Below, one piece after another: positions 1 to 11,004 of a stretch of 64,000 bases of DNA. The notes beneath the pieces are model-generated. The model was not told the DNA's origin and searched no databases. It worked only from the letters and a program-made list of their open reading frames with translations. The position numbers and the translations under genes are program-made. How positions within the stretch are numbered: the first letter of the stretch is position 1; every line of letters begins with the position of its first letter. This DNA is from Coturnix japonica (Eukaryota; Chordata; Aves; Galliformes; Phasianidae), in NCBI RefSeq assembly GCF_001577835.2, contig NC_029527.1, positions 1,750,057 to 1,814,056 of the forward strand, written 5' to 3'.

Positions 1-925
1 CATGTCACAGGTGGTCATCTGCATGGCCCTCATCTCCTGCCAGCTGGTCATCGTCATCATCTGGCTGCTGGTGGAAACCCCCGGCACAGGCAAGGAGACT
101 GAGCCTGACAAGAGGTACATCGTCACCCTCAAGTGCAACAACCGTGACTCCAACATGCTCATTTCACTCACCTACAACGTCCTCTTGATTGTCCTGTGCA
201 CGGTCTATGCCTTCAAGACACGGAAATGCCCCGAAAATTTCAATGAGGCCAAGTACATTGGGTTCACCATGTACACGACCTGCATCATCTGGCTGGCCTT
301 CCTGCCCATCTTTTACGTGACCTCCAGCGATTACCGAGTAAGAGCCTGAGATCTGGGGACTCCCATGGGTCCCAATTGGAGCAGCCCACATAACTGGGGC
401 AGCACAGGGCTGGGAGGGGCTGGGAAAGAGCTGATGTGGGCCCCATCCATGCTCTTGCCTGGGCCTGTGATGCTATCACACCTGTGACACTCATCCCTCT
501 GCCTCCAGGTACAGACCACCACCATGTGCATCTCAGTGAGCCTCAGCGGCACAGTGGTCCTTGGCTGCCTCTTCACCCCCAAGCTCCACATCATACTCTT
601 CCAGCCACAGAAGAATGTGGCCAGCCACCGTGTGGGCACAACGCGCTTCAGCATGGCGGCCGCGGGCTCCAGCCAGTCCCATGGTGAGTGCAGCTGGGCT
701 GGGGAGGGGCATGGAGACAGCTGGGAGGGGAACCTGCTCTGCCCCATCCCACCCCAGAGCTGCTCCTGGGGATCCGTCACTTCACTGGGACACCCTGGGT
801 GTGTGCTGCTGCTGGATCCATCCTCTCATAATTGGTGCCTTTCCCCACCAGGCTCAGCCTCACAGTACGTGCCCACAGTGTGCAACGGCCGCGAGGCAGT
901 GGACTCCACGACATCGTCCTTGTGA
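1..925 (+). CDS. GRM2: Metabotropic glutamate receptor 2, C-terminal exons (partial)
   Basis: Class C GPCR of the group II (Gi/o-coupled, presynaptic) glutamate receptors. Three coding exons are visible: 1-337 (open at the left edge), 509-683 and 852-925, with GT-AG junctions (donors gtaaga and gtgagt) and stop TGA at 923-925. The first exon carries TM4 (VVICMALISCQLVIVIIW), the second extracellular loop, TM5 (LTYNVLLIVLCTVYAF) and TM6 (TTCIIWLAFLPIFYV). The second carries TM7 and the conserved KLHIILFQPQKN stretch. The third encodes the tail, with VPTVCNGRE and the PDZ-ligand-type end STTSSL. The tail and the KLHIILF motif fit GRM2 better than GRM3 (KVHIILF). The venus-flytrap ligand domain and TM1-3 lie outside the window. 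No frame break is seen. GRM3 is the only serious alternative. Confidence 0.95.
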
Positions 926-1600
926 AGGTTGGGGGGAGGCCATACCCCAGCCCACCCTCTTGCAAGGAGCAGCAGCCCCAGAGCAGGGGCTGGAGGAGCA
1001 GGAAAGCAGCCCCCAGCCCAGCCCCAGCATCACAACACTCATCCCTCGTGCCCATCAGTGGTGTGCAGCCCCATCCCCAGCTCCCTTGCACTAAGCTGCA
1101 CTGCCCATCACGCTTCACTTGCCCTGACCATGCCCCACCATACCCCTCCTCCACGCAGAGCCCCACTGACAGCACGCTGCCCTCACCCACCCCACTTTCT
1201 CTTTAGTGTCACAACCCCTCAGATGAGCCAAGCACCACACCAGCCTCCCCAGCACACCTGGACCCCCACACCTGCACCTGTGGCACTTTTCCTCTTCATT
1301 TTAACTCCTGGGTTTGCAGGATCCCAGCCACTTCCCTGTCCCCGAGGAGCTCTCCATGCTCCCATCCCATGGTGGCAGAGGGCCAGGAGCCCCAACCCAT
1401 GCCTGCTCCATGCCTTGGGGCATTGCAGGCCCCAGCAGCACCTGGCAAGGGGCTCAGAGGGCTGTTGAGTGATGGGGCCCCAGGGGGATGAGCCCTTTCT
1501 AAGAGTAGATTTTTTTTCTGTGCCCGAGATTTATTTATTTATTATTTTCTTTTCTTTTGTAATTTATGTAAATAAAGTGGTTTTTTGTTGTTTGGGGTTT
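926..1600 (+). other. GRM2: GRM2 3'UTR and polyadenylation site
   Basis: The stretch follows the GRM2 stop codon and has no conserved reading frame. A canonical AATAAA lies at 1571-1576, preceded by an A/T-rich block (ttatttatttatta) and followed by a T-rich downstream stretch to about 1640. This is the expected layout of a vertebrate poly(A) site, giving a 3'UTR of about 670 bases. The exact cleavage point is inferred. Confidence 0.75.
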
Positions 1601-2169
1601 CTTTCTTTTTTTTTCTTCCCTTTTTTCTTTTCTTCTTTCAAATATGCTCTGCCTTTCCCCAGGGCTGGCTGAGCTTTGGGAAGGGCTCAGTGTACGCCCA
1701 GGACAGAAATGGGGGCCTGGCTCCACTTCTGTGTGCTTCCCCAGCCTCATGCTGCCACTGAGCCTGATACCATGCACTGCTCCTTGGTGAGCTGAATGCA
1801 GCTGGCGGGGCCCTGTAAGAACAGACTACGAGCAGTAGCTGTGAGCACACTGGGGGTCCTATGTAGGACGCAGAGCCCCAGGCACAAAGGGTGCACTGGT
1901 GGCCCCCAGGGAACTTACAACCTCCTGGGATGGGATTTACCTTCCACCTGCTTTCCTGCATTGGAGGTTTGTAACATGGGGATAGGGCCAAGCACCACTG
2001 GTGACAGCAAGTGGCTCTGCGTGGCAGCAGTCCTGTCCCCATAGGACACTTGTGGCTTGAGGAGATGGTGATGCAGAGAAAGTAACCCCAGGCAGCCTCT
2101 CCTGACTCAAAAAGTGCAAATGAGCCGTGCATTAAGCCCAGAGTGATGCACCGTGCCCTGCTCGTCATG
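1601..2169. other. Intergenic, nothing recognised
   Basis: After the T-rich tract that follows the GRM2 poly(A) signal there is no supported gene, repeat or regulatory site. Open frames here are short and resemble nothing known. Confidence 0.5.
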
Positions 2170-2425
2170 GTCAATCATTCACAGCAAGGTTGGGTTGGAA
2201 GGGACCTCCCAGTCCATAGCCCTGCCATGGGCTGCTGCCCCCCAGCTCAGGCTGTCCAGGGTCCCTCCATGGCCTGGGGCACCTCCAGGGATGGCACCCA
2301 CAGCTCTGGGCAGCACAGCCAGCACCTCACTGCCCACTGGGTGAAGAACTTCCCCCTAACATTTCACCTGCATCTCCCCTCTTTCAGTTTCAAACTTTAC
2401 CCTTTGTCCCATCACACTCTCAGAC
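2170..2425 (-). repeat. CR1 LINE fragment, 5'-truncated
   Basis: The plus strand reads as the reverse complement of a CR1 3' region: 'ggttgggttggaagggacct', then 'cctgccatgggc', 'cacctccagggatgg' and the 'gggtgaagaacttcc' block, ending in the 'tttcagtttcaaac' part. The element's 3' end is therefore at the left, and its 5' part is missing, as is usual for CR1. It lies between the GRM2 3' end and the MROH pseudogene. Confidence 0.85.
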
Positions 2426-2449
2426 CGTGTAAGAAGTCTCTCACCCCGA

Positions 2450-3900
2450 CGTTCCAGGGGCAGAACTCTCCTCCTCAGCTCCGGGCACGAGCCGTAGGGT
2501 CCCCCCTCCCCTCCGAAGCGCCGCCGTGCGCGGTGCCCCGCGGAGCCGCCGGAGGGCGCCGGGCTCCGAACCGCCCGGTCAGCGCCGCCCGAACCGCCAC
2601 CGACGGGACCGCGATGTCTGGATGTCGTGCTTCCCAATGAGCTCTGCGGCCATACGTTCAGTGACCCCGGCTGCTCCCTGTGTGCAGCACGGAGCGCTGG
2701 GGACAGGGGAAGCTCAGCCTCGTGGCTCACCGATGAACCTCCCGGCCTCCCACCGCAGGGGCTCCTGCGGGCTCAGTAGGTAGAGCAGGCTCTGGCCCAG
2801 GTAGTCCTGTGCTGCGCTCTTCCTCCTCTCCACCAGCTGCACAGAAACGGGCACGGGCTGAGCGCAGGGTGGTCCCGACCCGGTCCCGGGCTGCGGGAAC
2901 GTGCGTACCATGCACTCGCCGATCTGCCAGAACTGCGCCACCTCCGCCAGCTGCTCCAGCCTCCTCCAGCGCAGGAACCGTGCAGCACCAAGGAAGGCTT
3001 TCTGGGAGGCCTGCAAAGAGCCGAGATGAGCGGCAGAGCCCGCGTTCCTCGGAGCCGCTCCGCACGGAGGATGCGGCTGCAGGGGCTGACGCTGCCATGG
3101 GTTGCAGTCCCCTGTGTTCGGACGGCACCGCGGGGGCAGCAGCGCCGTCCCCCGAGCGAACGCGATTCCCACCTTGGCCACGCTCTCTTCCTCGTCGTGC
3201 AGGTGCAGGTACAGCAGGACCAGGTTCCTGCACACCGTCTTCTGCATCTTCCTCTTTTCTTGGCCCTCCACAAAGCTCAGCGTTTTGAGGAAGAAGTCGA
3301 TGGAGAGCTGACGCACCGTGCCGGACTCCTGTGGAGGAGGAAGGAAGGAAGGACGGGAACGTCGGCTCCGAGTCTCCGGCGAGCGGGGCCGGCAGCAGCA
3401 GCGTGGGGACACCGGGGTGAGCGCCACATCCCCAGCGGGCCGGGCTCCCCGCTCCCCTTACGTCCTCAAAGAGCGCCGGGAGATTGGCGGCCAGCTCCAG
3501 AGCCACGAGGCTGAGCTTCCCCCTGTCCAGGAGCCGCAGCAGGGTGCTGAGCACCGGCAGGGCCACGGCGCGGGCGCCGCTGTCCGCGTCCTGCAGCCGC
3601 TCCGTGATGCACGGCACAAGGCCGAGCATCTTCCTCGCCTGCGGGAAAAACGCCCCTTCCTTCTGGTTCCTTATGGAACCACGGAGACCGGCGCTGAGGC
3701 AGAACCGCTCCGGCAGCGGCCTCCGTGCAGCGAGGGGATGGGCAGAGAGCTGCTCCTGCTCACCGTGTGCTGCCTCGTGCTGAGCTGCAGGATGCCCCTG
3801 AGCACCAGCTGCCGCGTGCCCACGCTCTGGCCCTGCAGACACGCGTCGAAGAGGCTCACGACGCGGTGCAGCTCTTCGCTGAGCTCCACGCGCTCCAGCA
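2450..3900. other. CpG-dense island over the 3' half of the MROH pseudogene
   Basis: CpG dinucleotides are very frequent from about 2450 (for example ccgccgtgcgcggtgccccgcgg near 2520) to about 3900, unlike the flanks. The left part (2450-2700) is non-coding as far as I can tell. The right part overlaps the last five or six MROH exons. No gene start was recognised here. The limits are estimated by eye. Confidence 0.6.
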
Positions 3901-6900
3901 TCTGCAGCACACGCGGCTCTTAGTGCTGGATGCGACCTCCAGCCTGGAGCAAGGACGGCAGGGCACGGCCGAGCCTGGCCGCGAGGGAGGCAGCAGGGCT
4001 GGTGCTGAGCTCCCGCAGCCCCACATGGTGCAGCTGCTGCTCACCTCAACCAGGAAGACCATGGCCACCATCTCCCAGGAGCAGAACTTGGTGCTGAGCA
4101 GCTCGAGCAGCTGGTGGAAGATGGGGTCACGCAGAGCAGCAGGCAGCTCCCTCATCACCCTGCAGGGATAAGAAGCACCATCAGCCCCGAGCCGGGTGGG
4201 CACAGCTCTCCTGGCCGTGCTCTGCCTCCACAGGGGCCACAGGCTCTGGGGCTGTGGCTGCAGTTGGCTGAGAACTGGGGGACCCCCGTGACACCACAAG
4301 GAAGGGCTCCCCACCTGGCCACACCACCTGCACACCCTGGAGGTGGGTCACAGTGCTGAGAAGCGCGTCCCACCCCCTGCTCCTGGATGGCCTCCATCTG
4401 CTTCTGGAGGCCCACGCTGCAGAGCAGCACTTCAAGGACTGCACCGCGGACCTGCAGGTGGAGAAGGGTGCGAGTCACATCGGGAGCCCCAGCACCGGGT
4501 CCCGTGGGTGCAGCAGGGGGACGGGATGTGGCACCTGATGGGAGTGAGCTGGTGCTGCTGGGGCCCCTCCCAGAAGATTTCCACCTCCTGCAGCGTCAGC
4601 TCCGTGGTGAAGGACACTTGCAGGAGGAGGGCCAGGAAGAGCTGGGGAAAACGGCCTCGGCCTCCTTCAGGACAAGAGGCAGCTGGAGTATCTCAGGTAG
4701 GATCCTTGCTGCCTGCAGAAAGCACCCAGACACCGTCCTTGCCCTGTCCCCCAGGTTTCCAGCCCACCTCGAGAGGTGTGGGGATGGAGGGACAAATGAG
4801 GAAGGAGACCCCCAGAGCACCAGGCAGGTCTAGGGGTGCGTCCCAGTGCCCCACAGCAGGAACCAGGCTTGGGGATGGACAGGGAAGAGGAGCAGGGACT
4901 GGGGCTGAGCTGGGTGAGTGAGGAACTCACGGCCAAGGCGAGGACACATGGTCTGTCCCCAGTAGATGCAGACATGTGCTGCAGAGAATGGTTTGTGAGC
5001 ACTTGGAGCAGCTCCCGCAGCACCTTCTCCGCAGCTGGGGGCTTGGAGAGCATTTCCCTCCACATGTTGACAGTGACACTGTGGGTCCCCAGGGCTGTCA
5101 GCATGGCTGCCCCTGCCTGGCTGACAGAGGAGCCCTGAGGGCTGTGAGCCCCGTACCTGGTGCAGGTGGGGGAGCAGCCCAGCAGGCTGCTGACCATCTC
5201 CCTCGGGTGTTTGCTGGCCAGCACGAGCAGGGCCTTGCCCAGGCTTTTGAGGGCTGGCTGGCTCTGATGGAAAGGCGAGGCTGCTGTACATCACCTCCGA
5301 ATCTTTCTCACCTGGGGGTAATGAGGGATGGGCCCTGCTGCATCCCTGCTGCTGCCTGCCGGCCAATTGCAGTGCAGGGATGGAGCAGAGCCCGAGGGCT
5401 GGAGCTGAGGCAGCAGCAGGTCCCACCGGCCCTGGAGGGAAGTGAGTCTCTGCTGCAAAGAACATCCACCATGTGGGCAGCCAGCTGGGTGCTGTGGGGG
5501 CTCAGTGCTGTCATGCTCTCTATGGCCGTGAGGAAGATGTTCACCCTTTCTGGGTACTGAAGGTATTTCAGAAACATCTGTGGGAGGAAAGAGAGGAAGG
5601 ATGACTCTTTCTGAGTCTGCTGCTTGGCCATGTTGGTGCCTTGGGAGAGCTGGGAGCAAGGGCTGGGCCTGGGTGCTATGCCTGGGACAGAGCACGAGGA
5701 CCCCAAAGGCACCAGGGCTGCTCAGCGGACAGCGCCTGCACTCTTCCAGATGTAACAAGCCTGGGTTCTTCCTGTGGCTCAGGGTTTACGTCTCTTACCC
5801 TCAGAGATATTATGCTGCAATCGATTACGCTTGGAAAATCTGCTCTCATACAGACATCACATTGGACTGCCCGCTCACCGGAGCTCGTGTGCTTTGGGAT
5901 CTCTTCTGCACACACCACAATTCCGAGAGGAGCGCACAACAATGTCAGTGAGAAGCACCGTGAGGGTCTGGAGGGACGCCGGCCCGACACAACTCCTCTC
6001 ATTTGGGACCGATTGAAAAACGAAAAGCTGAAAACTGGACCGTAGCCTTCATTGCCTCATTTCTGGTCCTCTCATCTGTGGAGGTGCAGCACAGGATGAG
6101 GTGTCCAACCAGCTTCCCCAGCACAGGGAAAGCGTTTGGTCCTCTGTGCACTGATGCCGGAGCACCACAGCTCCTGTGAAGCAGGAGCACACCTGGGGAG
6201 AGAGGCAGCAGAGGCACAAGGCTGAGCAGAGCAGCAACGTGTTCTCCAGCCCAGGCTCTGTGCCAAGCCTGGAGACAGTAGGAGCTCTGGCTGTGGGAGA
6301 CAGGATGGGGGTGCTGGACTGTGCGCACCAGGGCTCCCTACCTTGGGTAAGGAGCAGGTGTTAGCTGAAGGCGTAGCAGCCTGGCAAGCACGCCATGGCC
6401 CTCTCCTCCACGGCCCGTCAGCTGGCACGTGTGTAAGGGCAGCAGGGAAGCTGTGGAAGAGAAAAGCTGCTGCTGTGCCCATCAGCACGGGGCACTCGTC
6501 CTTCCCCTTGCTCCCCAGCTGCATGGGGTGGTGGTTGCGTCCCGTGTCCTGCCTGCTCTCCCTCAACCCACTGCAGACCTCTAATCCCGACAGGTCCCAG
6601 CCTCGTGACCAGCACCCGCCTGCCGCGAGCAGGCCCTGGGGGGACTCGTGTGGATCCCTCCTTTGTGGCCTTGAAAACCATCCCCGCAAAACCCCACAGA
6701 GTTGCACAATACAGACCTCCATGATGTTCTGCAGCTTCACACGAGGACAGAGGGGCCAGCGCTGCTCACCAGCACCCTGCAGCAGGTGGTTGCAGGGCTT
6801 CCATGGTCTGCAAAGGCGGACAGGGGTCAGGGCGGCCTGCCCTGCGCGTCCGCTGTGGCAGCAAGGGGCATCCCGGGTGCTGGTGCCCAGGAAGCGTCCC

Positions 6901-8002
6901 CAGGGCTCAGCTTGATGCGCACCTCCACGTAGAGTGCTGCATCCAGGTCTGTGTTGTCCTCGTAGCGAGGGAGGTAGAGGACGCTGCCGAGGCAGGCACG
7001 CAGGAGATGGTTCTTCTGCTCCTCTGGAAGCAGCCATGCTCCACTGCGAGGGGAGAGAGGGCAGAGGGTGTGATGCTCCGCTCAGCACCCCTGTGCCCTG
7101 CAGCCTGTCCCGCTCAGGGCCCCGGCTGGGACCGATGCCTCCACGCTGGCAAAGCCGTGCTGGGGCGGACCCATGGCGGCGATGGTGCTCATGCCTGCGC
7201 GGAGCTCCGTGTCCAGGTGCTCGGCGGGTCCTCCTGCAGCAGCGCCTGTGGGCACAGCGGGATGGGATGGGATGGGATGGGATGGGATGGGATGGGAATG
7301 GGAGGGAGGGAGGGATGGGATGGGATGGAATGGGATGATGGGATGGGATGGGATGGAATGGGATGGGGTGGGATTGATGGGATGGGATGGGATGGAATGG
7401 GATGGGGTGGGATGGGATGGGATGGGATGGGATGGGATGGGATGGGATGGGTTGGGATGGGATGGGATGGGATGGGATGGGATGGGATGGGATGGGACGG
7501 GACAAGATGGTGACCCTGCAGTGGGAAGGGCTGTGCCCTCAGCCCAGCCCTGCAGTGCTCCATTACCTCAATGCACAGCACCACCTTCAGCACGTAGTCA
7601 CACAGCTGGCTGTGGACCACGCTGTCCGTGATGGCAGCTGTGCAGGCAGTGCGGACGCAGGCCAGAAAGCGCAGCTTCTGTTCCTGTGTCTGAGACAGGA
7701 GGGGAGTTACAGGGGTTGGCATCGGGGGACCCCGGCACCCTCTGGGCACAGCCGGGCAGGGGCAGCCATGGAAGCACAGAGTGCACACTACCTGCGGTCT
7801 GCATGCACAGCAGGCGTCGATGTAGCTCAGGGGATCCTCGTCCTGAGGTGACACGACGGAGGCAAAAGGATCCTCAGCTGAGCATGAAGGCACCTGCATC
7901 TCACACACTTCATCAGTCTGCCGCTGTGGCCTGGAGGTCTGTGATACCATAGGCTTCTCTGGCCAGGCCTCCTGGGGGCAGCTGGGGGATCTCTGTTCCA
8001 TC
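2731..8002 (-). pseudogene. Maestro HEAT-like repeat (MROH) family gene, decayed
   Basis: Exons read on the minus strand, right to left: 7792-8002 (ATG at 8001), 7567-7689, about 7155-7245, 6923-7043, 6717-6807, 6342-6450, about 6046-6192, about 5440-5577, 5157-5311, 4931-5120, 4535-4714, 4315-4451, 4045-4159, 3764-3943, 3462-3638, 3173-3328, 2909-3010, 2731-2836. Family hallmarks are EQKLRFLACVRTACTAA, MWREMLSKPPAAEKVLRELL, SASTGDRP, QLVLRGIL, ESGTVRQLS, EEESVAK and ASQKAFLGAARFL. MROH proteins are alpha-helical HEAT-repeat proteins of poorly known function. Several exons are clean, but others break. Frame shifts occur in the exons at 7155, 6717 (two), 4535 (VFP to QLFLALL), 4315 (IQEQ to GWDALL) and 3764. 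In-frame stops occur in 6342-6450 (before RAVEERAM) and in 5157-5311 (after VRKIRR). The usual last exon after 2731 is not found. Indel errors in a GC-rich assembly are the alternative explanation. Which MROH paralogue this is cannot be decided. Confidence 0.75.
7258..7505 (+). repeat. (GGGAT)n pentanucleotide satellite
   Basis: About 248 bases of nearly pure GGGAT units, interrupted by a few variants (gggaatgggaggg, gggattgat, ggggtgggat). It lies in the MROH intron between exons 7567-7689 and 7155-7245. On the plus strand, runs of three G separated by two bases fit the G-quadruplex pattern many times over. The transcript of the minus-strand gene would carry the C-rich ATCCC version. Long open frames on both strands here are repeat artefacts. 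Confidence 0.95.
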
Positions 8003-9130
8003 CTGCAGCAAGGAGACAGGGACAGATGTGGCTCCTGCCCTGTGGCAGGGCAGAGATGTCATTGAGTGCCACCACCATCTCTGTCCCCCTCACCCTCCAC
8101 TCAGCACCTCCCCTTTTACCATTCAATGGCCCCAGAGCCCATTGGGTCCTGGTGTGGACCTGCACATATTGCTGCCTGCACTGGAGGCATCCCCGGTCCT
8201 GACTGCTCCCACTCCCACCACCATCCCCTGACCTGGGGCAGCTGCAGCAGCCAGGACTGCACAGACAAGAGTCCCTGAGTGTTGCCCAGCCCTTCCTCCT
8301 CACACAACACCACCCACAACGGCCCAGTCAGAGCTCCTGGCACTGCAATACAAACCAGCTCCATTCTGTCTGCTGCATCTGTTGGGCCAAAGCCCCACTT
8401 CTGAGCTCCACCAGCACTGACCCAGCTTCTTCCGACATGGAGAACGGCTTTACGTGGCAGGTTGCCTGGACTTTGTGCTTTTAGTTCTCACTGTGCAGTT
8501 CTCAGATAGCGATAAACTCTATTATAATCTTCCCTAAGCCAAGTATATTTTGCCTGTGGTGGCGACTGTTGGGTGCCCTGTCCATCCTTATCTCAGCCCT
8601 TCTTTCGTCAATATGAGCCTGGCAATTTTGCTATCCTTTCAACCAGAACTAAGAGATCTACCAGGAAACAGCACCCAAGAATGACATAGGAGGGAACCAC
8701 AGAGTTTTGCTGTTCAAAGTGGTGATCCTTCTGCTCCATGTGTTCCAAGCCATGATCACTGTGCTTCAGCAATCCCTCCAGCTTGGAGAGTACTGCTCTG
8801 CTCTTCTGAAGGCAACACTGCACAGACTGGGCTGTGTGCCTGTTGGTGGCAACAGTGCACCCCGGGACCCTCCTGCACACCAGGAAAAGCTGTGTTTGGT
8901 ACCTCTGGGTGGCCTCAAATGGGGAGTGCTATGGGCTGGTGAACGGGCTCTTGCTGGGTTTGAAAATCACCCCATGCAATCACCAGCCCCGGGCCTCCAG
9001 CCTTACCTGACCAGAGATTTCTTCCTCTTCTCCATTACCTTCATCTCCTGGGACTGCAGGACTTTGATCTCAGAAATGAACAGCAAGGAAAGGGCGATCT
9101 AGGGGGCTCTTTTCCCAGGGGAAGACAGGG
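8003..9130. other. Upstream flank of the MROH pseudogene, no gene assigned
   Basis: An acceptor-like 'ttgctgcag' ends at 8003, just before the MROH start codon, so a 5' untranslated exon probably lies somewhere to the right, but I could not place it. A 90-residue minus-strand open frame at 8608-8880 has a helical, charged stretch followed by a hydrophobic segment (VILGCCFLVDLLVLV). I do not recognise it and see no splice or homology support. Confidence 0.4.
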
Positions 9131-9400
9131 TCTTGGATCCCAGACTGAGGCTGTGGGTTGTAGAGAAGTGGGGTTGTGGTGTCAAATAAGGCTTTGGACT
9201 CTAAAAATGAGGCTTTGCACACAGAAGAGAGATCGTTGGCCTCAAAATAACGCTTTGTATCCCGAAGTGAGACACTCGGATGGACGAAATGAGCATTTAT
9301 GCCACAAATGAGGATCTGGACCCTCAAATTTGGACCCCCAAAGGAAGCTTTGGATCGTAACGAGGTGGCATTGTCCCGTTCCGAGGCTGAGCAGTCACAA
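9131..9400 (+). repeat. Degenerate ~20-bp minisatellite
   Basis: Roughly thirteen tandem units of 19-22 bases with an approximate consensus gctttggaccccaaaatgag. Clear copies are gctttggactctaaaaatgag, gctttgcacacagaagagaga and gctttgtatcccgaagtgaga, with more diverged ones on both sides. The copies differ at many positions, so the array looks old and not recently expanded. No gene overlaps it. Confidence 0.7.
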
Positions 9401-10398
9401 GGTGGCGTCTCCGATCCACGTCTTCATTCTCTGCTCTCCCGGTGCCTCCCCCGAGCTCTCAGCCCTCCCTCCCCTTCTATTTTCCGCTCCTAGGTCGGGT
9501 TGTTCTTGCATGGAATTCCAGCTAACCTTTGATTTCAGGCCCAGAAAGTACTGAACTTCTCGCTAGAGCGGGTCTCATCTTAGCAACTAAATGGAACATT
9601 TACCTCCATCGTCGCGGAACCCACTTCTCAAGTGTCCTATTAATATTTAAAACACTGTACATGTCAGTGTGCCCAGCGTTAAGACTGTGCCAACTGGGGG
9701 ACAGGGTAGGCTTTGCACAGCCACAGGGAGACCATGTTTTCCTATGAAGGCTGAGGGTCTCTGAGACAGGGGGTGAGAGGGAGCATTTGCTGCCTGTAGG
9801 GGAGGCACCAAGAGAAGTAGGGTTGGCTGGGGGCAATGCACACAATCTAATATGGAGCCAGCAACTGCACCTGGGTCTCCAGGGTACTAACACTACTCTG
9901 AGAGCAAGGTCATCCCATCTTCCCAATCACAGCGTGTGTTTTCTGCAGCTGTTTGATGTTCCGTCCCAGCACAGGGAGAAAGGAGGCTTTGAGCAACCGA
10001 CCCTGCAGTGCATTGGAGCATATGAACTCAACCAGCTGGATGGGGTGGCCGCCCTGTTCCAGCCCCTTCCCATCCAGAGAGAGAAGCCAAAGCAGACAGC
10101 TACAATCAGACAGACATGACAGATACAGATCAGTATAGCTGAGATTGCTGTTCATGCTTCCCTCATTGCTGCTATAGAAGCAGGAAACTCAAGCTAGCCT
10201 TCACACCATGGGAGAGATTTGAGCTGTGTAGGGAAGAGAGGGAAGGGAGCAGCTCCTCTTGTTATCAGAACTGATCTTAACTGCTGGGTAACAACTAGGC
10301 AATGAAGCAAAAGCCACCGGAGTTTAAAGAGGAAGCTGAGCCAAAGGTCACCAGGCTGTCCTAAAAGTTTGTTATCAGAACCTTGAAAACAGGGAGGA

Positions 10399-10414
10399 AG
10401 GTCACACGAGTTGA
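10399..10414 (+). promoter_or_regulatory. DR4-type nuclear receptor motif
   Basis: AGGTCA cacg AGTTGA is two direct half-sites with a 4-base spacer. The second half differs by one base from AGTTCA. The motif lies about 13 kb upstream of the ALAS1 TATA box. DR4 elements bind CAR/PXR-type (bird CXR), LXR or TR heterodimers with RXR. Motif presence alone is weak evidence. Confidence 0.3.
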
Positions 10415-11004
10415 CTGTAGCAATAACCTGAAGAGGCTGGTGGGGCTGAGGGAGGCTGTCATGCAGCTGCAGGAGGTGATGAGGGTTCATCTGATGATGG
10501 GATATAGCCCACCCTGTAGTGCCAGAGGAATGCACTGTCACTCCTTATGCAAAGATATGCAGCACTTCAGTCATCTGAGAGAGCTGGAGGGAAAGGGAGG
10601 GCAGAATGTCTGTGTCCAGAACTGGCCTAAAGGAGCAGGAAGGTCCAGGAGAGAGAAATCCTGGAGAGCTGGACCTGGCCTGAACCCCACCAGCAGCTCT
10701 CTGGAATCTGTGAGGTTGTCCTCATTGCTGTATCTTAAGCACTCAAAGCTGCTCCATGAATGTAGTGCAAAACCATCTTTAAAATACCTCCCAATACAGC
10801 TATGGATCTGCAGCTCTGGGTACATGCACCTCTTTGGCCCCGAGGTTTCCCCTCTTACAGCACGAAGACCTCCATTCCCCACATTACAGGCTGGCCCCAA
10901 AGTCCTTGGTTCCAGGGGCACTGCTTTATTTAAATACAGGTTCTTGCTAAGCAAGCAGAGACCGCTGGTCTCCCTGACTGAGTGCGTGCAGCTGCCTTCA
11001 GTCC

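Noticed and set aside
6072-8001. Two long minus-strand open frames with Pro-Ser-His-Pro-Ile repeats, up to 477 codons.
   Set aside because: The repeated peptide is the translation of the (GGGAT)n array, which has no stop in these frames. The rest runs across MROH introns in the wrong frame.
8608-8880. A 90-codon minus-strand frame with a charged helix and a hydrophobic segment.
   Set aside because: Suggestive of a small membrane protein but with no family match I know and no supporting signals.
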